A DNA stretch of 17,651 bases from JAUVZF01 sp964539385 (GCA_964539385.1 CAZIJC010000096.1:1-17651); one strand, 5' to 3'. Positions 1 through 7,996 are shown, counted from the stretch's first letter. Program-made: numbers and translations. Notes: generated by a model from the sequence alone, not told the origin.

Positions 1-714
<714 letters not shown>

Positions 715-805
715 GCCGCCGGCTCCGCGGGCCTGCGCACCGGCAGATCGGGCGCCTTGACATAGGTAGGCCCTCGCGGTGCCCTCAGCCCAGTCGGGCA
801 TAAAA

Positions 806-840
806 AACCCCGGAAGCCCCTGGTCGGGACGTCCGGGGTT
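806..840 (-). terminator. Rho-independent terminator of the first PEP-CTERM gene
   Basis: Read on the minus strand, a 9-bp stem (AACCCCGGA with TCCGGGGTT) encloses a second inner stem (GTCCC with GGGGC) and runs into a T tract from the complement of the A run at 802-807. It lies about 20 nt past the stop codon of the minus-strand gene. On the plus strand it has only a weak T-rich tail but might also help end clpX. Confidence 0.85.
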
Positions 841-860
841 GGGTTCTCTCTGGATTGGCC

Positions 861-1622
861 CTATTTCCGCCGCCGCAGCCCCATGGCTGCCAGGCCGATT
901 CCCACCATCGCCAGCGTGGCCGGCTCGGGCATGATCGTGAACCGGGTGCCCTCGACGGTACCCCAGGCCCCGCCGACGAGCGCTTCCCCGCCCTCCAGCG
1001 CTGCCTCGAAGCCGGGGTAGTCCGTCGGCGCCTGGAGTCCGGCGCCCTCATAGATGCCCACCGTGTGTCCGTAGCAGATGCTGTCGGCCCCGTACGTACC
1101 TTCGAAGACCTCGGCCGAGGTGGCGTTCATGACCAGCCCCCCCGCCACCGTGACGGTGAGGGTCTGGAAGTAGAGGCCCAGGTCAAAGGGGTACTCGCTG
1201 ATGCCCGCGTCGCCTCCCCACCAGGGGGCGGTGCCGCCGTCGCTCTTCAGAATGAGTTGGGCGGCGCTCACGTCGAAGTCCCGTTTCACGATGAAGATGC
1301 CGTCGGGAGCGTCCGGGTCGCCGAACAGCACCGTCGTGTCGGCCAGTACCGCTCCGGTCAGTTCCCACTGATCCCCGAGGTTGGCGCCGTCCCAACTGGC
1401 CGCATGGGCGCCGTTGCGCTGGTGATCGGGAACGCCGTTGATGTAGCCTTCCGACCAGCGGCCCATTAAGACGGAGCCACCGAGTTCAACGCTCTTATAG
1501 TCCCGGGCAATCGGGCTGGCTTCGGCTGCCGCGACGCCTGCAAAGGCCACCAGTGCAGCAGCAAGAGCAACCAGAACGAACGCATTAGGACGTAGGGAAA
1601 GACCGCGCGCACTAGACATCAT
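861..1622 (-). CDS. PEP-CTERM sorted exported protein, function unknown
   Basis: A 253-residue exported protein. It has an N-terminal signal peptide (Arg at 6 and 11, hydrophobic core about 14-32, likely cleavage after AAA or AEA near 33-35). It ends in a canonical PEP-CTERM tail: PEP at 232-234, a short hydrophobic segment and a terminal RRRK. In the established model this tail is recognised by an exosortase, which sorts the protein to the cell surface or exopolysaccharide. The middle is Gly- and Asp-rich, looks beta-rich, and matches no domain I recognise. The start is a double ATG (1622 and 1619) behind a GGGGAGGG ribosome site at 1629-1636. It is a single-gene unit with a promoter (1680-1707), a leader hairpin and its own terminator. 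No exosortase gene is in the window. Confidence 0.9.
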   Translation of the reverse strand: MMSSARGLSLRPNAFVLVALAAALVAFAGVAAAEASPIARDYKSVELGGSVLMGRWSEGYINGVPDHQRNGAHAASWDGANLGDQWELTGAVLADTTVLFGDPDAPDGIFIVKRDFDVSAAQLILKSDGGTAPWWGGDAGISEYPFDLGLYFQTLTVTVAGGLVMNATSAEVFEGTYGADSICYGHTVGIYEGAGLQAPTDYPGFEAALEGGEALVGGAWGTVEGTRFTIMPEPATLAMVGIGLAAMGLRRRK

Positions 1623-1648
1623 CGTTTACCCTCCCCTGGGCATTATTG

Positions 1649-1668
1649 GGTCGGCCCCATGGCCGACC
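1649..1668 (-). promoter_or_regulatory. 5' leader hairpin of the first PEP-CTERM mRNA
   Basis: A perfect 8-bp inverted repeat (GGTCGGCC, loop CCAT, GGCCGACC) lies between the proposed -10 box (1680-1685) and the ribosome site (1629-1636). If transcription starts near 1673, the hairpin sits almost at the mRNA 5' end. It could stabilise the transcript or bind a regulator. The structure is seen; the role is inferred. Confidence 0.5.
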
Positions 1669-1679
1669 GGAAACCCTCA

Positions 1680-1707
1680 AGTATACCACAGTTTGGGCCG
1701 GATGCAA
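1680..1707 (-). promoter_or_regulatory. Candidate sigma70-type promoter of the first PEP-CTERM gene
   Basis: On the minus strand, TTGCAT (1702-1707) is followed after 16 nt by TATACT (1680-1685). The -10 box matches 5 of 6 consensus bases; the -35 is weak. The predicted start near 1673 gives a leader of about 50 nt. Confidence 0.6.
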
Positions 1708-1903
1708 CTTAAGTGCTGGTTTTTTCAGGGTTTATAACTCCAGATGTTAACCTGGGAAGTCTGGGAAAGGTCCAGCCACGACAAACCGGGCGCCCTTGGC
1801 GGGGCAGACAGAATGGGCGCCTCCGACCGGGCAAGGATGCCGACGGGACGCCTCCTCGGCCGACGGGGCGCCCGCGGCCAAACAGGCGGCAACGTGAAGG
1901 AAC

Positions 1904-1932
1904 AAAAAAGCAAGAGCGGCGTTCGCTCTTGC
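1904..1932 (-). terminator. Rho-independent terminator of the second PEP-CTERM gene
   Basis: On the minus strand, a perfect 9-bp stem (GCAAGAGCG, 5-nt loop, CGCTCTTGC) is followed directly by six T residues. It lies 44 nt past the stop of the 1977-2624 gene and is a textbook intrinsic terminator. Confidence 0.93.
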
Positions 1933-1976
1933 CTGAGATTGCCTCACTTGTCCTGCCTGGGAGAAGCGAACAGGCC

Positions 1977-2624
1977 CTATTTTCGCAGTCGCTTGACCAG
2001 CACTGCCAACAGGCCCAGGCCCATCAGGCCGATGGTCGCGGGCTCGGGCACCACCCCTTCCAACTGGTCGTCGTCCCACCCACCGGTGCCGTCCAACTGC
2101 ATGTAAACGTACGGCTGGTCGTCCAGATTCGGCATCTTGTCCCGGTCAATCCGCAGTTCCAGGGCATTGCCGATGGCGGCATCGTAGTCACTGCTCGTCA
2201 GGGCCACGACATCCCAGCCGCCGCCGTCCCATTCGGTCAGCGTTACGTCCGGGGTCCCGCCGGCCATGTCCACCACGACCATATAGTCCGGCATGACGCC
2301 GGTATTGTCGTAGAAGATGGCCCAGAAGATCGACTTAAACAGACGGCTGCTCGGGTCGCCGTTTGTGTCGATGGGCTCCTTGACCACCGTCAGGCCCATC
2401 CCGTACCAGTCGGCGCCGGCGGCGGCGGCGGCGTCAAAATGGAAAGCGTCGATGTCGAGACCGGTGTCATAGAACTCCCTGGTATCCTCCGGGGCAGCAT
2501 CGTTCAGGACGGTCTGGTACTCTCCGCTGGCGACGTTCCCGTCGATCATGAGCGAGCCCCAGGCAGGCGACGCGAGAGCAACCACTCCCAATACGGCCGC
2601 AGCAAATAGAATACGGTTCAACAT
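1977..2624 (-). CDS. PEP-CTERM sorted exported protein, possible CBM9-like beta-sandwich
   Basis: A 215-residue exported protein. The start chosen is the ATG at 2624 (MLNRILF), because a strong ribosome site CGGAGGGG lies at 2632-2639 and the signal peptide (hydrophobic core 5-19, likely cleavage after AWG at 23) begins there. The reading frame stays open 36 codons further upstream, but that part looks non-coding. The mature part opens with IDGNVASGEY and later has an ALELRIDRDKM stretch. This pattern recalls CBM9-like or DOMON-like beta-sandwich domains, which is my inference from style. It is strongly acidic and Asp-rich. The C-terminus is a clear PEP-CTERM tail: PEP at 193-195, a hydrophobic segment, then KRLRK. 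It is monocistronic with a strong terminator. Confidence 0.88.
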   Translation of the reverse strand: MLNRILFAAAVLGVVALASPAWGSLMIDGNVASGEYQTVLNDAAPEDTREFYDTGLDIDAFHFDAAAAAGADWYGMGLTVVKEPIDTNGDPSSRLFKSIFWAIFYDNTGVMPDYMVVVDMAGGTPDVTLTEWDGGGWDVVALTSSDYDAAIGNALELRIDRDKMPNLDDQPYVYMQLDGTGGWDDDQLEGVVPEPATIGLMGLGLLAVLVKRLRK

Positions 2625-2855
2625 CGCAAAGCCCCTCCGACATGTTTCGCCCCCGAAACGATCCGTACACAGCCCCGGGTGCAACAGCCTGACCGGACTC
2701 CTGGTTCCGGCTGCCGATTGCCCCGCCCACACGCCCGATGCGGGAATTCAGAGCAACCGCTTTGATTCACGTACTTCCACTCTATTGATAAGCAAGATGA
2801 TACTTCAGGAGGGCTATCCCCGCAGACAGCCTCCCCGATGCGCCGACATCGTATA

Positions 2856-2883
2856 AGTTTACCCCAGATTGCCCAGAAGTCAA
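2856..2883 (-). promoter_or_regulatory. Candidate promoter of the second PEP-CTERM gene
   Basis: On the minus strand, TTGACT (2878-2883) is followed after 16 nt by TAAACT (2856-2861). This would give an unusually long leader of about 225 nt before the ATG at 2624. A closer promoter cannot be excluded. Confidence 0.4.
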
Positions 2884-3242
2884 ATGCGGCAGGACGTTTC
2901 TAAGGGAATTTTTCGGAATAAACCCTCATGCCCGCCCAGAATCAACCTTACAAGGCACCACCACCCTCACAAAACTGCCCAGATTAACACGCCGGGTAGG
3001 TCGAGACCGGCCGTCCGAACCTCTCCGGACAGCCAGTATCCATCCGATTTCGCAACGCACGGACGGACAGGCCACCCGTGGCATCCGCCATTTCACCCGT
3101 GCCGGAGCGCTGGCAGCCACTTCGCCGCCCGGTAGAACGGCGCGAGCGCCGGCGCGAGTTTGCGGCAGGCGGCGTAGAGTTTGGCGTATTGCTTCGCGCC
3201 GCCGCGGTTTGTCAAGGCAAAGGGAAGGCCTTTCGGCGGGCG
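2884..3242. other. Intergenic stretch with no supported gene
   Basis: It lies between the candidate promoter at 2856-2883 and the terminator at 3243-3283. Open frames here are short, lack ribosome sites and have no recognisable protein features. I see no RNA gene or strong repeat. Confidence 0.5.
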
Positions 3243-3283
3243 AAAAAACGGGCAGGCCCCAACTGGGATGGGCAGGGGCCTGC
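3243..3283 (-). terminator. Rho-independent terminator of the YxxG-repeat protein gene
   Basis: On the minus strand, a 9-bp stem (GCAGGCCCC with GGGGCCTGC, 14-nt loop) is followed by CCG and then six T residues (complement of 3243-3248). It lies about 60 nt past the stop at 3341. The 3-nt gap before the T tract makes it slightly imperfect. Confidence 0.75.
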
Positions 3284-3340
3284 TGCTGCTATGGCGGCCA
3301 CTATGGCCGCTACGTAATCGCTTGTTCCACCATCACGCCG

Positions 3341-3826
3341 CTACCACCGGAAGATGCTCCGCAGACCTCCCGTGCGGAAACTGTGCGGCCTGCGCATGAT
3401 GCCCACCGTCGGATGGTGCGTGCGGATCGGCGAACGGTACGTGCGGATCGGCGAACGGTGCGGGCGGATCAGCGTATGCACACGCGGGTAGACATACGTG
3501 CAGGTCGGCACGCAGTAGGTCACGGGGGGCACGTATCTCGTAACGGGCACGACCGTCGGCAAGATCGTCCGCGTCGTAACGCTTGTCGTCGTGGCCTGGG
3601 CGCCGTCGTGGAACCCGTCACGATAGCCCTCCTGATAACCCGCCTGGTACACTTGTTGAACGACGGGAGGCGATACGGGTGCCGCCGCGACCACGGTCTG
3701 CGCCGTGCTGATGACCCGCGTCCCGCCACCCCAGAAGACGATTCCTCCGGCCTCTGCCTGTGCGGCAAGGCCCAGGACGATCACGGCGGCTGCGGCGACA
3801 ACGATGGTCTTCAGTGGCGTGTTCAT
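3341..3826 (-). CDS. Small exported basic protein with YxxG repeats, function unknown
   Basis: A 161-residue protein. The start is the ATG at 3826, chosen for the near-perfect ribosome site AAGGAGG at 3833-3839 and the signal peptide that begins there (hydrophobic core 8-22, likely cleavage after AEA at 26). The mature part has four back-to-back aromatic-x-x-Gly units (YQAGYQEGYRDGFHDG, 60-75), then a Thr/Val/Pro-rich stretch with a CVPTC pair, then an Arg/His/Ser-rich tail. That tail includes a duplicated RSPIRT unit encoded by a 21-bp tandem repeat. I do not recognise a family. Glycine-zipper-like or YxxG repeats suggest an envelope-associated or self-assembling protein, which is inference. 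It has a strong promoter with a palindrome in its spacer and is divergent from the calpain-like gene. Confidence 0.78.
   Translation of the reverse strand: MNTPLKTIVVAAAAVIVLGLAAQAEAGGIVFWGGGTRVISTAQTVVAAAPVSPPVVQQVYQAGYQEGYRDGFHDGAQATTTSVTTRTILPTVVPVTRYVPPVTYCVPTCTYVYPRVHTLIRPHRSPIRTYRSPIRTHHPTVGIMRRPHSFRTGGLRSIFRW
3420..3482. repeat. 21-bp tandem repeat inside the YxxG protein gene
   Basis: Two near-identical 21-bp units lie at 3420-3440 and 3441-3461 (each begins GTGCGGATCGGCGAACGGT), followed by a degraded third unit at 3462-3482. The period is a multiple of three, so the frame is kept. On the minus strand the units encode the repeated RSPIRT tail. Confidence 0.85.
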
Positions 3827-3923
3827 GATCCGCCTCCTTCCGCTGAGTTCCATGAGACGTTCGCGTCGCCTCGTCCGCCGATTTCGACGGAAGATGCGCC
3901 GCGCTATTCATTTCCTCACTGAA

Positions 3924-3952
3924 AGTATTTCACACAAAAGCGCTTTTGTCAA
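3924..3952 (-). promoter_or_regulatory. Strong sigma70-type promoter of the YxxG protein gene
   Basis: On the minus strand, a perfect TTGACA (3947-3952) is separated by exactly 17 nt from AATACT (3924-3929). The predicted start is near 3917, giving a leader of about 90 nt to the ATG at 3826. The spacer holds a perfect palindrome. Confidence 0.8.
3934..3949. promoter_or_regulatory. 16-bp palindrome, candidate operator
   Basis: ACAAAAGCGCTTTTGT is its own reverse complement over all 16 bp. It fills most of the promoter spacer and overlaps three bases of the -35 box, the classic position for a dimeric repressor that blocks RNA polymerase. Its identity as an operator is inferred from position and symmetry; no regulator gene is next to it. 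Confidence 0.6.
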
Positions 3953-3959
3953 GTCGGTA

Positions 3960-4232
3960 GCGAAATAGCCGCGCAAGTCTCCTTTGGCGTGATCCCGGCG
4001 GGTGCACTGCCTGCCGTGGGCTCGCCGGCCCTTTCGCGTTTGGCTAAGAGCAAGTTCCGACACAAAATCGGCCGTTTTTTGTCCGTGTGCGCCATGATGG
4101 TCGCCGGACCGATGGTTCTCGAGACTCCGCCTGCGGCTCACCGCTGTCGCTATAAGCCTTTGTCCTAACCAGACTTACGCTGTGCGCCGCGCGCTGTGCA
4201 CCTGCTTCTATCCCGCCCTGCCCGCCCCCGAT
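3960..4232. other. Divergent intergenic region, no supported gene
   Basis: It separates the minus-strand YxxG gene from the plus-strand calpain-like gene. I see no convincing promoter for the latter and no RNA gene. A 48-codon minus-strand frame (3949-4095) lacks a ribosome site and was rejected. Confidence 0.45.
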
Positions 4233-4268
4233 TTGACTAACCAGCCAGCATCCGTACCTTTTAGTCAA
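4233..4268 (+). promoter_or_regulatory. 8-bp inverted repeat upstream of the calpain-like gene
   Basis: TTGACTAA (4233-4240) and its exact reverse complement TTAGTCAA (4261-4268) flank a 20-nt spacer, about 75 nt before the ATG. The left arm could double as a -35 box, with a weak TACCTT (4255-4260) after 16 nt. It may be an operator, a leader hairpin or chance. Confidence 0.35.
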
Positions 4269-4340
4269 GAAAGGCAATCTGGGAAGGCTGGGGGTTCTGG
4301 CTTGCCGCTTGGAGGTCGCTGGTTTCCCGGGAGGTGAACT

Positions 4341-7300
4341 ATGGCTGGTCGTAACAATCTGCCGCCAACATTCGAGAATCTCGAGTCCCGTTTTCTGCTG
4401 AGCGCATGGTGGTCCGACCTCATGGACGCCTTCGCGTCGGCCGAGGCCGTCGAGATCGGCGTGCTGGACCGCGTGACCACCGACGGCCGGGTCGAGACGG
4501 CCGGCGGCCGACACTTCTACAAGTTCACCGCCCCTGCCAACGGGCAGATCCACGTCGAACTGGCTGGCGACGCCGGCGGCCTCGACCCGTACCTCGAAAT
4601 CTTCAGCACCCGAGGCAGGCGGTACGGGCTCAACGACAACGCGTCGGACGATACGCTCGACAGCAGCGTGACCCTTCGCCGCGCGCGGGCCGGCCAGACC
4701 TATTACGTTCGCGCCTCCGGCGTGGGCGACACCGTCGGCAACTTCGACCTGTCCATCACCAGCGAGCCCACCGACGACATCGGCAACACCTTCGACGAGG
4801 CCAAGGAACTGCGGCTCTACAGCCGCCGGGGCTCCACCTCGGCCTACGCGCGCGGCACCATCAACTACGCCGGCGACGTGGACATGACGTCGTTTGTTGC
4901 AACCCAGTCGGGACTGGTAACGGTGACGCAGCAGGGCCGGGGGCGCGCCGGACTCGTGGGCGAGGTGTCGGCCTACGATGCCGACGGCACCCTGCTCGCG
5001 ACCGACGACGCCACCGACGGCGCGAGCGCGTCGCTGAGTTTCAGCGTCCTCGCCGGGCAGCGGTACTACACGGCGTTCGGAGGCGTGGACGATGCCACCG
5101 GATACTACGGCGTCAGGCTCACGGCCATCCCCGAGCCGTTCGCGTCGGCCCAGGTGTTGGACGTGGGCGCTGCCGACGCCGTCACCGTGGCGGGCACGCT
5201 GGCCGAGGCCGGCCAATCCGTCGCCTACAAATTCACGGCAAAGGCCGACGGCACGATCACCGTGGACATGGAAGCCGATGGCGACGGCCTCGATCCGTAC
5301 CTGGAACTCTACCGGGCCCCGAGCAGGGTCTGGCAGCGGAACAACAACGCGTCGCCCGACACGCTCGATGCCCGTCTCCGTCTGCGTGTCCGGGCCGGCG
5401 ACACGTTCTACGTGGTGGCCTCCGGGGCGGGCGAAACCGCCGGCGGGTACGACCTGACGGTCACGAGCGACCCGACCGACGATTTCGTCAACACCATCGA
5501 CGAGGCCAACCCGATCCGGATGAACGCGCGAACCGGTTCGGCCTACGCCCGCGGCACGATCAACTATGCCGGCGACATCGACGTCATCGCCTTCGTGGCC
5601 GCCAATACCGGTACCATGACGGTCGAGCAGAACGTTTCGGGCCGGCGGTCGGCGATGTCGGGCGAACTGTGGGTCCACGACGCCGATGGCAACCTGCTCG
5701 GCCACGACGCCGACGCGAGCGACGCCGGGTCCTCCTTGACGTTCGAGGTTGTCGGCTGCCGCACCTACTATGCCACGTTCGGCAGCGTCAACAACGCGAC
5801 CGGCCGGTACGGCGTCAGCATCACCACGGACAAGGCGCCCACGCCCGACCCCAACCCGGGTCCCGATGAGTTCGCGGGCGCGCAGACGCTGAACCTGACG
5901 GCCGGCGGCCGGGTGACCGTGGACGGGGTGATCGCGGCGCAGACCGACTCGCACATGTACCGCCTGACGGCACCCGCTGCCGGATACATTGACGTGGACA
6001 TGGCCGCCGACGGCAGCGACCTTGACTCGTACCTGGTGGTGTACGACGGCAACCGGCGGCTCCTCGGGCAGAACGACAACGCCTCGGCCGACTCGCGCGG
6101 CAGCCGCCTCTCGGTCCGCGTCCGCGAGGGCCAGGTGTACTACGTTCGCGCGTGCGGCACGGCCGGCACCGTCGGGCAGTACACGCTCGTGGTCGCGAGC
6201 GACCCGGAGGATGACTGCGGCGACACCCTCCAGGACGCCGGCATCATCCGGCTCGACGCCGAGACCGGCGATGGCCAGTCGTCCGGCAAGATCAACTACG
6301 CCGGTGACGTGGACATGATGTCGCTTGCCGCCACGCAGACGGGCGTGATGCACGTCGAGCAGACGGTCTGGGGCCGCAACCCACAGTTCTCGGGCAAACT
6401 GACCGTCTACGACGCCGACGGCAACGAGTTGGCCGACGACGACGATGCCTCCGACGCTGCGGCCAGTCTCAGCCTATCGGTCACCGGCGGCCAGACCTAC
6501 TACGCGGCCTTCGAGGGGCTGGACGGCGCGACCGGCTGGTACAAGGTTACCGTCACGACCGAGACACCGGCCCCGCCCGACCCCGATCCGGAGCCCGACC
6601 CCGATCCCGCGCCCGACCCCGCGCCCGACCCCGATCCCGATCCCGCGCCCGACCCCGACCCCGATCCCGCTCCGCCCGACGGCGAGTATACGCCGGGCTT
6701 CATGGTGCTGGCCCACGTGTTGGGCGAGGGCGCCAACCTCCAGTTGGTCGTTGTCGGAACCGACGGAGCCGACACGATCCGCCTGTCGCAAGCGAGCAAT
6801 TCCATTACACTCACCACGCCGTGGGGCACCACGACCTACTCCGGTTCCTTCTCGGCCACCGTGGTCTATGGCTTTGCCGGGGCCGACACGATCCGCCTGG
6901 ACCACACCGTCACGGCGACCTCGCAGGTGTACGGCGGCACGGGCGACGACCAACTGTTCGAGGCCGGTTTGGGGAGTGGCTGGATTTACGGCCAGACGGG
7001 CGAAGACCTGCTGGTCACCGTGGGAGGCGGGGCCGATCGCACCTACGGCGGGACGGGGTTCGACAGTTTCTGGGTCGACGGCGCCGATGTCATCGGCGAT
7101 ATCGAGACGGCCGAGGTGATAGCCTCCTCCTTCCACCGGATCGCCGAGTTCTATCAGCCGACCAGCAACCCGGCAGAGCATGTGTCGCTCGAGATCGCGG
7201 GTCAGGATATTGTGGATCCGGTGGCCGGCAGCACGTACCGCGACTTCTCCTCCCGCCCGCTTTTCGTGGACGGGCCGGAGTACAACGACATCCGCCAGGG

Positions 7301-7925
7301 CGCCGTGGGCGACTGCTACTTCCTGGCATCGTTGGCCTCGCTGGCCGACACCGACCCCGGCACCATCGAGCAGATGGTCGCCCCGATGGGCGACGGCACG
7401 TACGCCGTCCGCTACCACCGCAACGGGCAGCCGGTGTACGTCCGCGTGGATGCCGAACTGCCGGGCACCAGCTTCTCGCCTCGGTACGCGAAACTGACGC
7501 CCGACGGCGAACTGTGGGTCGCCTTGGCCGAGAAAGCCTACGCGCAGTTCCGGTACGGCGAGAACTCTTATGCGTCGATCTCCGGCGGCTGGATGGATCC
7601 GGTGTACCGCGCGGTGACCGGATTGTGGACGACGCGGCTGTGGCCAAGTTCCTCGAGCGTCGCTTCGTCCATGGCCAGCCACCTTGCCGCCGGCCACGCC
7701 GTGACGGTTGGCTCGAATAGCAATGCGACCAGTCCCATCGTCGGCCTGCACGCCTACATGGTCAAGTCGGTTGAGGTCAACGCGGGCGAGACGCACGTCA
7801 CGGTTTACAACCCGTGGGGATTCGACGGCAGGTCCTATGACAGCAATCCGGGTGACGGGCTGTTGAGTCTTACGCTGGCTCAGTTCCGGCAGGCCTTCTC
7901 GGTGGTGGTGATTTCACTGGGGTGA
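4341..7925 (+). CDS. Giant surface protein: LEPR-XLL-like N-terminus, PPC-like repeats, RTX-like region, calpain-type cysteine protease
   Basis: 1194 residues, starting at an ATG behind GGGAGGTGA (4329-4337). The N-terminus carries LESRFLLSA (14-22), the LEPR-XLL-type motif of large planctomycete surface proteins; there is no classical signal peptide. Three tandem modules follow (31-263, 267-497, 511-739), each apparently two beta-rich pre-peptidase-C-like (PPC) halves. Next come an Asp-Pro linker (743-780) and a degenerate RTX-like calcium-binding region (about 806-925, e.g. YGGTGDDQL at 864). The C-terminal 220 residues match the calpain (C2) core. Gln986 is the oxyanion residue, Cys992 is in QGAVGDCYFLASLASL, His1137 is in GLHAY and Asn1157 is in YNPWG. 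An intact triad predicts an active, probably calcium-influenced, extracellular protease. Substrate and export route are unknown. It is monocistronic, with a strong terminator. Confidence 0.92.
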   Translation: MAGRNNLPPTFENLESRFLLSAWWSDLMDAFASAEAVEIGVLDRVTTDGRVETAGGRHFYKFTAPANGQIHVELAGDAGGLDPYLEIFSTRGRRYGLNDNASDDTLDSSVTLRRARAGQTYYVRASGVGDTVGNFDLSITSEPTDDIGNTFDEAKELRLYSRRGSTSAYARGTINYAGDVDMTSFVATQSGLVTVTQQGRGRAGLVGEVSAYDADGTLLATDDATDGASASLSFSVLAGQRYYTAFGGVDDATGYYGVRLTAIPEPFASAQVLDVGAADAVTVAGTLAEAGQSVAYKFTAKADGTITVDMEADGDGLDPYLELYRAPSRVWQRNNNASPDTLDARLRLRVRAGDTFYVVASGAGETAGGYDLTVTSDPTDDFVNTIDEANPIRMNARTGSAYARGTINYAGDIDVIAFVAANTGTMTVEQNVSGRRSAMSGELWVHDADGNLLGHDADASDAGSSLTFEVVGCRTYYATFGSVNNATGRYGVSITTDKAPTPDPNPGPDEFAGAQTLNLTAGGRVTVDGVIAAQTDSHMYRLTAPAAGYIDVDMAADGSDLDSYLVVYDGNRRLLGQNDNASADSRGSRLSVRVREGQVYYVRACGTAGTVGQYTLVVASDPEDDCGDTLQDAGIIRLDAETGDGQSSGKINYAGDVDMMSLAATQTGVMHVEQTVWGRNPQFSGKLTVYDADGNELADDDDASDAAASLSLSVTGGQTYYAAFEGLDGATGWYKVTVTTETPAPPDPDPEPDPDPAPDPAPDPDPDPAPDPDPDPAPPDGEYTPGFMVLAHVLGEGANLQLVVVGTDGADTIRLSQASNSITLTTPWGTTTYSGSFSATVVYGFAGADTIRLDHTVTATSQVYGGTGDDQLFEAGLGSGWIYGQTGEDLLVTVGGGADRTYGGTGFDSFWVDGADVIGDIETAEVIASSFHRIAEFYQPTSNPAEHVSLEIAGQDIVDPVAGSTYRDFSSRPLFVDGPEYNDIRQGAVGDCYFLASLASLADTDPGTIEQMVAPMGDGTYAVRYHRNGQPVYVRVDAELPGTSFSPRYAKLTPDGELWVALAEKAYAQFRYGENSYASISGGWMDPVYRAVTGLWTTRLWPSSSSVASSMASHLAAGHAVTVGSNSNATSPIVGLHAYMVKSVEVNAGETHVTVYNPWGFDGRSYDSNPGDGLLSLTLAQFRQAFSVVVISLG
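4431..6557 (+). repeat. Three tandem modules of about 240 codons in the calpain-like gene
   Basis: The modules begin at FASAEA (residue 31), FASAQV (267) and FAGAQT (511), a period of 236-244 codons. Each repeats the same landmarks: an NDNAS or NNNAS loop, a TYYVRA-like strand, an INYAGD turn and a DADG turn. Lengths differ slightly and the DNA has diverged, so the duplications are not recent. Confidence 0.85.
6567..6680 (+). repeat. Asp-Pro repeat encoding a rigid linker
   Basis: Simple repeats of GACCCCGATCCC and GCGCCCGAC-type units encode alternating Pro with Asp, Glu or Ala (residues 743-780). This acidic, extended linker separates the PPC-like modules from the RTX-like and protease parts. 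Such tracts are prone to replication slippage. Confidence 0.88.
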
Positions 7926-7961
7926 GTTGACGCAGCGGCTGGCGTGGGGTTCCGTGGGTCT

Positions 7962-7996
7962 TGCGCGGCGGGCGAGTTCGCCCGCCGCGCACTTTT
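7962..7996 (+). terminator. Rho-independent terminator of the calpain-like gene
   Basis: A perfect 13-bp GC-rich stem (7962-7974 with 7979-7991, loop AGTT) is followed by C and four T residues. It lies 36 nt past the stop codon. Confidence 0.9.

Noticed and set aside
757..762. TTGACA after clpX as a plus-strand promoter
   Set aside because: No -10 box at a usable distance and no plus-strand gene follows; the next genes are on the minus strand.
1713..2609. 298-codon plus-strand open frame
   Set aside because: It lies antisense to the second PEP-CTERM gene and runs through that gene's terminator; the minus-strand gene has a signal peptide, sorting tail and ribosome site.
3949..4095. 48-codon minus-strand frame upstream of the YxxG gene promoter
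   Set aside because: No ribosome site, no recognisable features, and it ends within the promoter of the downstream gene.
4044..6353. 769-codon minus-strand open frame opposite the calpain-like gene
   Set aside because: It is the antisense shadow of a GC-rich gene: Val/Gly/Arg/His-rich with no domain, while the plus-strand frame has clear domains and a ribosome site.
6567..6680. CRISPR-like short repeats
   Set aside because: The units are contiguous, in frame and encode an Asp-Pro linker; there are no spacers.
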